DNA from: Streptomyces tardus
GTDB lineage: Bacteria > Actinomycetota > Actinomycetes > Streptomycetales > Streptomycetaceae
Assembly (NCBI RefSeq): GCF_018101125.2
Contig: NZ_JAELVF020000001.1
Coordinates: forward strand, 1,640,564 to 1,704,563
Length of the DNA: 64,000 nt
Direction of reading: 5' to 3'
Shown here: positions 59,337-64,000 of the stretch, one piece after another
How the letters are laid out: each line of letters begins with the position of its first letter
How positions within the stretch are numbered: the first letter of the stretch is position 1
Notes under the pieces: generated by a model
What the model saw: only the letters and a program-made list of their open reading frames with translations
What the model was told of the DNA's origin: nothing
The model's database searches: none
Translations under genes and position numbers: made by a program

Positions 59337-60560
59337 CTACGCGACTGCCGGAACGCCCATCCGCTGCCGCAGCGCCTCGGCATCGGAGCGCACCAACGCG
59401 CTGCCCGTGGCCGACAGTTCGGACACCGCGCCACGAGCGAACCGGTTGAATCGCGTCGTCTCCGGCGACTCATCGTGCGCCCGCTTCAGCAGGTGCACCA
59501 CGGCAAGCGGCTCCTTGCGCAAGCTGTACGCCCGCGCGCTCTCCAGAGTGTGGAACGCCCTGCGCGTGGCCGAAGGCATTCCCGACACGTCGACAGCGTC
59601 GGCAGCCTCCACCGCATCGCGGCCCCGGACCAGGTCGGCCTGCACCGTGATCGCGTAAGCGGCCACCATCCCCCGCCCGAAGATCAGGTACGGATGCGAG
59701 TAGTTGGGCCCGAGACGCCGAGCAGCGCCGTCCGCCAACTCCCAGAAGCGCTCGGCGTCACCACGTCGCCCGATCTTCGCGTACGACAGAGCCGCGGCGA
59801 GTTGGAGCAGCCCCCACCGGGCCAGGGAGTCGGCGTCCCGCTCCGGCTCCAAGAGGTCGGCGGCGCGCATCGCCAACTCGACACGCGCCTCTGAACGTTC
59901 ACCGGCGTCGCGGAACACATGGTTCATGTACCAAGCGGCCCCTGCGATCGCACGCGGGCTGTCTGCGTCCTGTGCTGCCCCCATCGCGCGGTCGCCGGTG
60001 AGCATGACCAGCTCGGCAGCAGGCTGGAAGCTGAGAAAGAGCTGCGCCAAGTGGTACACCTCGGCGAGCAGCGCCTGCGCACGCCGCCGCTCGGCGCCCT
60101 CGGCAGTACGCACCGCGTGCTGCACGTCACCGAGCAAGTCCGGGAGGAGTGCGGCGATACGGGTCCGGTGCCGACCCGACGCGTGCCAGTGCCGCCACGC
60201 CTCCGCGACACGCGCGCGCAGGCTCTCCACGCTGTCGGGCTCCTCGTCGCGGTCGAAGCGGTAGTTCGTGAGCGCCGCCTTCACCGCAGGCAGGCCCTCG
60301 TGCGCGGTCTTGGCGTAGGTGGATGCGCTCAACCGTTCCTCGCCAGTGAGTTCCGCCAGGTCATCGACCGCCAGCACATCCGCCAGCCGCATCAGCAAAG
60401 GCAGCCGAGGTGTACTCAGACGCCCGCACTCGATGGCCTTCACCCACTCTGCGGAGCGGCCGACGAGCCCGCCGAGGACGGGTCGGGTGAGACCGCGGCG
60501 CTCACGCAGCCGGCGGACGCGCTTGCCGAACGGGAGCACGGTGTCGGGAGTGTCAGGCAT
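59337..60560 (-). CDS. XRE-family regulator with TPR-like C-terminus
   Basis: 407 residues from ATG 60560, preceded by GGAGGA. The HTH_3 domain is at about 10-70 (FGKRVRRLRERRGLTRPVLGGLVGRSAEWVKAIECGRLSTPRLPLLMRLADVLAV). The rest is alpha-helical with TPR-like pairs (AQALLAEVYHLAQLFLSF, AWYMNHVFRDAGERSEARVELAMRAADLLE, ARAYSLRKEPLAVVHLLKRAHDES). This layout fits the Streptomyces regulators thought to bind small peptides or partner proteins. It lies upstream of the three small genes with a 107-base gap that carries the inverted repeat. Confidence 0.9.
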   Translation of the reverse strand: MPDTPDTVLPFGKRVRRLRERRGLTRPVLGGLVGRSAEWVKAIECGRLSTPRLPLLMRLADVLAVDDLAELTGEERLSASTYAKTAHEGLPAVKAALTNYRFDRDEEPDSVESLRARVAEAWRHWHASGRHRTRIAALLPDLLGDVQHAVRTAEGAERRRAQALLAEVYHLAQLFLSFQPAAELVMLTGDRAMGAAQDADSPRAIAGAAWYMNHVFRDAGERSEARVELAMRAADLLEPERDADSLARWGLLQLAAALSYAKIGRRGDAERFWELADGAARRLGPNYSHPYLIFGRGMVAAYAITVQADLVRGRDAVEAADAVDVSGMPSATRRAFHTLESARAYSLRKEPLAVVHLLKRAHDESPETTRFNRFARGAVSELSATGSALVRSDAEALRQRMGVPAVA

Positions 60561-61022
60561 GGTGTCCTCCGTCGTGTGGGCGCACTCATGACGCTACCCC
60601 CGGCCCCCGGGGCTTGACCCAACATCGGCCCGCACAGCCCCCGTTGGTGGCCTCGATCGGTGTCCGGTCACCCCGCTGCGACTCCGGCCTCTCGACCCGA
60701 CGACGACAGGCCCGTCAGCATCCGGCCCACACGAGCCCTGACCGCGGTCTCCTCCATCGGCCTCCCGGAGCACCAGCTCCATAGACGTCAACCACGCGAA
60801 GCACCACCACACCAACCACGGACACACATACGGAGCCGTTCGAGAAGTGCGCGGAAGTCCTGTGGGCACGCGGACCGGCTGGCAGCCGCCGTACCGCCCG
60901 GCCGGGGCGGCGGGTTGGAGGCGGACGGCTTCGCACCCCAGTCGCGCCGACGGCATGCAACGCACAGAAGTCCGCCCCCGCCGTAGAGGCTGGGGGCGGA
61001 CGACTCCCGAAGGGGAGCGCGG
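60561..61022. other. Gene-free gap left of tRNA-Lys
   Basis: No coding frame is supported. It contains the tRNA terminator at 60971-61000. Confidence 0.5.
60971..61000 (-). terminator. Stem-loop terminator after tRNA-Lys
   Basis: TCCGCCCCC and GGGGGCGGA pair over 9 bp with a 12-base loop, 23 bases beyond the tRNA 3' end. Confidence 0.7.
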
Positions 61023-61095
61023 TAGGCCGTGTGGGACTCGAACCCACAACCAATGGATTAAAAGTCCACTGCTCTGCCAATTGAGCTAACGGCCC
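61023..61095 (-). tRNA. tRNA-Lys (anticodon TTT)
   Basis: 73 bases on the minus strand, GGGCCGTTAGCTCAATTGGC at the 5' end. D arm, anticodon loop CTTTTAA (TTT), T arm GTGGGTTCGAGTCCCAC and acceptor ACGGCCT with discriminator A all fold. Position 1 makes a G-U pair with position 72. The CCA is not encoded. Confidence 0.95.
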
Positions 61096-61491
61096 GCCCG
61101 AGAAGCATAACCGGCCGGGCGCTCCACGTTCGAAGGCATTGCCGCAGGAGGCAGGCGCGGAACGAGCGGTACGCCGCCCGCCGCCCGGCGGGGCCCCGCC
61201 GCTGACCCGTGCGAACCGCACCGGCGCCCAGCCCCGTACCGCACCACCCCGCGCACCACCCGGCGCGCCGCCGCGTCGGGTGAAGGCGCGCACCGCCTCG
61301 CACGCCCCCGCCCGCGCGCCCGCGCATCGCTCGCGCACCGCGCCCCTGTGCGACATGTCACACACAGCGAAAACGGCCCCCTCTCCCGAAGAAGAGAGGG
61401 CCGTCTCACAGCTCCTCGGCGGCCTCAACGGGCCGCCACCGCAACGGCCTCACGCACCCGGCGAAGCCCGGCGCGGTCGGCCCGCGGAACG
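61096..61491. other. Gene-free gap between tRNA-Lys and the helicase
   Basis: No coding frame is supported. It holds the tRNA-Lys promoter side and the helicase terminator at 61373-61404. Confidence 0.5.
61373..61404 (-). terminator. Rho-independent terminator of the helicase gene
   Basis: On the minus strand ACGGCCCTCTC pairs with GAGAGGGGGCCGT (two-base bulge) and is followed by a TTTT run, 88 bases after the helicase stop. Confidence 0.75.
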
Positions 61492-63657
61492 TCAGCCGTT
61501 GCGCTTCCAGCGCGGCTTGTCGCTGCGACGGTCGCCGGCGCTGTCGAAGGAACGCTCGTGGTGACGCGCGCCGGTGGCGGGGGCTGCGGCGCCCCGGTGG
61601 TCGTCCCGACGGCCGTACGGACGACGGTCGTCACCGCGGTTGAACGGACGGTCGGCCCGGTCGCGGTCGCGACGGAAGCCCTCGCGTCCACCGCGGAACT
61701 CGCGCTCGCCGCCGCCTTCACGGCGGAAACCGCCACGCTGCTCGCCACCGCGCTGCTCACCGCCGCGCTGCTCGCCACCGCGGAAGTCGCCGCCCTCGCG
61801 ACGGTCCCGGCGCTCGCCGCCGCGGAAGCCACCACGGTCGCCGCCGCGGTCGCCGCCACGGAACTCGCGGTCGCCGTCACGGCGTTCGTACGAGCCGCGG
61901 TTGCCCCCACGGTCCCGGTCGCCGCCGCGGAAGCCGCCACGGTCCCCGCCGCGGTCGCCGCCGCGGAAGCCGCCACGGTCCCCGCCGCGGTCGTCCCGAC
62001 GGAAGCCGCCACGGTCCCCGCCGCGGTCGCCGCCACGGAACGGGCGGTTGCCACCGCCGCTGCCGCCGCCGTCACGCTTGCGCTCCTCGGCGCGGCGCTC
62101 CTTCTCCACCCGGGCGGCCTCCTTGGCCTCGCGGATGGCGGCCTCGGCCTCCTCCTGCGCGGCAGCCTCGGCGCGCTCCTCGGCGGCGTGTGCGATCGCC
62201 TCGTCCGCGTCCTCGCCGCGCTCCCGCGCCGCTCGGCCAATCAACTGGTCGGCCTCGTTGCGCAGTTCGTCGGCGCGGCGACGGGTCCGCTCCAGCTTCC
62301 TGGTCAGCGCGGACACCTCGCGCTCGGCCTGACGGGCGGTACCGGCCGCCGCCTCCGCCTGCACCTCGGTGAGCGAACGCGCACCGGTGATCTTGACGAC
62401 GTCGTCCTCGAAGAGGTCTCCGCGACCGATGAGGTGACGCCCGGCGTCCACGCCGGCGTCCTCCATCAGCCGGAAGATCTGCCGGCGCTGGTGCGGCAGG
62501 GCGAGCGAGACGACGGTGCCGGACTGCCCCGCACGCGCCGTACGGCCCGAACGGTGCAGATAGTCCTTGTGGTCGCCGGCCGGGTCGACGTTCAGCACCA
62601 GGTCGATGCCGTCGACGTGGATGCCGCGCGCCGCGACGTCGGTGGCGACCAGCGCGTTGACGAGGCCCTCCTTGAAGTCCGCCAGCGTCCGGGTGCGCGC
62701 ACCCTGCGTCATGCCGCCGTGCAGCGCGTCGGCCTTCACTCCGGCCTCGCGCAGCTGCTCGGCCACGCGGTCGGCGCCCAGCTGGGTGCGGACGAAGACG
62801 ATGGTGCGGCCGTCGCGCGCGGCGATGGCGTTGGTGACCGGCGCCTTGTCCCGCGGCTTCACGATCAGGATGTGGTGGCTCATGGTGCTGACCGCACCCT
62901 GCGCCGCGTCCACCTCGTGGCTGACCGGGTCGACCAGGTAGCGCTTGACGAGGCTGTCGATCTCGTTCTCCAGCGTCGCGGAGAACAGCATCCGCTGGCC
63001 GCCGGCGGGGACCAGGTCGAGCAGCTCGGTGACCTCGGGCAGGAAGCCCAGGTCGGCCATCTGGTCGGCCTCGTCGAGGACGGCCACCTGGACGTCGTCC
63101 AGCGAGCAGGCGCGACGGTTGATGAGGTCGCGCAGCCGGCCCGGGGTGGCGACGAGAACGTCGACGCCCCGCTCCAGCGCGGAGATCTGGTTGCCCATCG
63201 AGGTGCCGCCGCAGACGACCTTCAGCTTCAGGCCGAGCACGTCGCCGTAGGGCTGGAGCGCGTCGGAGACCTGCATGGCCAGCTCACGGGTGGGCGTGAG
63301 GATGACGGCGCGCGGCCGGTTGCGGGCGGTCCTGCCGCCGGAGAGCCGGGCCAGGGCCGGCAGCCCGAAGCTCAGGGTCTTGCCGGAGCCGGTACGGCCG
63401 CGGCCGAGAATGTCCTTGCCGGCCAGAGCATCCGGGATGGTGGCGGCCTGGATGGGGAACGGGGTGGTCACACCGTTCTGCGCGAGCTTGCGCACGATGG
63501 ACTCGGGCAGACCGAGGTCGCCGAAGGTGGGCTCGGAGACAGCGGGCTCGTCGACGGCAAGCTCGTCGACAGGGGACTCGTCGACGGGGGCGTCGGCCTC
63601 GGTGTCGAGCAGCTGCTCGTCCTCGGGCAGGACGGAATCAGCGGTGAAAACAGACAT
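61492..63657 (-). CDS. DEAD-box RNA helicase with RGG/RGD-rich tail
   Basis: 721 residues from ATG 63657, with GGAAGG upstream. Motifs in order: Q motif FGDLGLPESIVRKLAQNGVTTPFPIQ, I GRGRTGSGKT (A/G-x4-GKT), Ia PTRELA, Ib TPGR, II DEAD, III SAT, IV VFVRTQ, V ATDVAARGIHV, VI HRSGRTARAG. A coiled, charged region (about 400-500) leads to a tail from about 525 with many RGGDRGG and RGGF repeats. The tail is expected to bind RNA and may promote condensates. Such helicases act in ribosome assembly, cold response or RNA turnover. Confidence 0.95.
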   Translation of the reverse strand: MSVFTADSVLPEDEQLLDTEADAPVDESPVDELAVDEPAVSEPTFGDLGLPESIVRKLAQNGVTTPFPIQAATIPDALAGKDILGRGRTGSGKTLSFGLPALARLSGGRTARNRPRAVILTPTRELAMQVSDALQPYGDVLGLKLKVVCGGTSMGNQISALERGVDVLVATPGRLRDLINRRACSLDDVQVAVLDEADQMADLGFLPEVTELLDLVPAGGQRMLFSATLENEIDSLVKRYLVDPVSHEVDAAQGAVSTMSHHILIVKPRDKAPVTNAIAARDGRTIVFVRTQLGADRVAEQLREAGVKADALHGGMTQGARTRTLADFKEGLVNALVATDVAARGIHVDGIDLVLNVDPAGDHKDYLHRSGRTARAGQSGTVVSLALPHQRRQIFRLMEDAGVDAGRHLIGRGDLFEDDVVKITGARSLTEVQAEAAAGTARQAEREVSALTRKLERTRRRADELRNEADQLIGRAARERGEDADEAIAHAAEERAEAAAQEEAEAAIREAKEAARVEKERRAEERKRDGGGSGGGNRPFRGGDRGGDRGGFRRDDRGGDRGGFRGGDRGGDRGGFRGGDRDRGGNRGSYERRDGDREFRGGDRGGDRGGFRGGERRDRREGGDFRGGEQRGGEQRGGEQRGGFRREGGGEREFRGGREGFRRDRDRADRPFNRGDDRRPYGRRDDHRGAAAPATGARHHERSFDSAGDRRSDKPRWKRNG

Positions 63658-64000
63658 GCGTAATGCGAACCTTCCGGAGATCGGGCACGCGCCACAGACT
63701 TCCGTGTTCGCACACGACCGCCTCGATGCGGTCAGCCACGGCCAAGCAGTAGGAACGCGCCACACGGCACGCCAGAATTTGGGGCGGCCGGGCAAATGGG
63801 ATCAAACGATCTGCCAGCATACGCATCCCCCGACAGCCCACGCAAACAGGGGGCCCGTTCAGGGCCGCCGGTGTGCGCAACGCCACTCCGTCCACCGGCA
63901 CCTCCCCCACCTCAAAGCCCTCACCCGCCCCGTACGCGTCCCGCACGCCTCCCCGACCCCTCACAGCCGCGGCCCCGCACCCACCTGCGCACCCCCGGTG
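63658..64000. other. Upstream region of the helicase, no gene seen
   Basis: No coding frame is supported. The AT-richer stretch 63775-63830 is the likely promoter, which would give a leader of more than 100 bases, as in other cold-regulated helicase genes. The right end is cut by the window. Confidence 0.4.

Noticed and set aside
61348..63663. 771-codon plus-strand frame with Ala/Val/Thr repeats
   Set aside because: Antisense to the helicase RGG tail and core; the repeats are the complement of the RGG codons.
1..64000. CRISPR array
   Set aside because: No set of identical 24-40 base repeats with equal-length unique spacers was seen; the tandem repeats found are head-to-tail or irregular.

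Overview
This window is high-GC actinobacterial chromosomal DNA, almost certainly from Streptomyces. Third codon positions are nearly all G or C, GTG and TTG starts are common, and neighbouring genes overlap by four bases (ATGA or GTGA). The gene content also fits: a partial conservon, a baeRF/Vms1-like protein, DUF1707, DUF6194 and DUF7848 proteins, a PucR regulator, and a c-di-AMP riboswitch ahead of an M23 peptidase. No tool or database search was run. Family calls come from recognised motifs and remembered family architecture.

Positions 1-5320 look like the decaying end of an integrated element. Two genes carry single frameshifts, an IS3-type transposase is reduced to a broken 3' remnant, and the stretch ends at 5267-5322 in the 3' half of a tRNA-Ser gene, with the terminator at 5341-5380. 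This is the geometry of the far attachment site of an element integrated in a tRNA gene, so the element should lie to the left. Next comes an accessory stretch (5414-8909) with a CoiA-like nuclease and a gene split by a near-intact IS630-family element whose insertion can be undone exactly.

Positions 9189-14748 hold the most interesting locus: a translationally coupled four-gene operon headed by a Crp/Fnr-type regulator. It encodes a class III nucleotide-cyclase-like protein, a large NTPase with a degenerate P-loop, a protein of unknown function, and a small membrane protein of the Pycsar effector (PycTM) type. A near-perfect CRP-type palindrome lies between the regulator and the cyclase. The cyclase tail and the NTPase head carry matching GTVHGDQ/GSVYGDQN motifs resembling bacterial amyloid-signalling or RHIM-like sequences. 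I read this as a Pycsar-like anti-phage system with extra parts.

Positions 14850-30100 hold regulators and stress or envelope genes: a tandem-domain MerR with a DUF6194 partner, an XRE-cupin with a thioredoxin-reductase-like flavoprotein, a DUF1707 protein, a PRC-barrel/DUF2382 protein, a desaturase and ferredoxin reductase with a divergent PucR regulator, a riboswitch-controlled M23 endopeptidase, and a two-component system.

Positions 30277-45400 hold an FtsX-type ABC transporter divergent from that two-component system, an asymmetric heterodimeric ABC exporter, a DJ-1/PfpI protein, a transketolase, a baeRF2-type protein, an SMI1/KNR4 protein, a secreted esterase and a FAD monooxygenase. 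Positions 45192-50416 are a branched-chain amino-acid or amide ABC operon with fused LivH-LivM permeases; the 3' end of its livF has been rewritten by a fold-back rearrangement. Positions 50542-53681 are a partial conservon (kinase and roadblock genes only).

The last part carries an aminotransferase, another FAD oxidoreductase, a small Streptomyces-type locus (XRE-TPR regulator, two primase-like fragments, DUF7848), tRNA-Lys(TTT) and a DEAD-box RNA helicase with an RGG-rich tail.

Two large fold-back inverted repeats (14851-15063 and 45411-45530), each replacing the 3' end of a gene, are a second striking feature. They may be real template-switch events or assembly artefacts.
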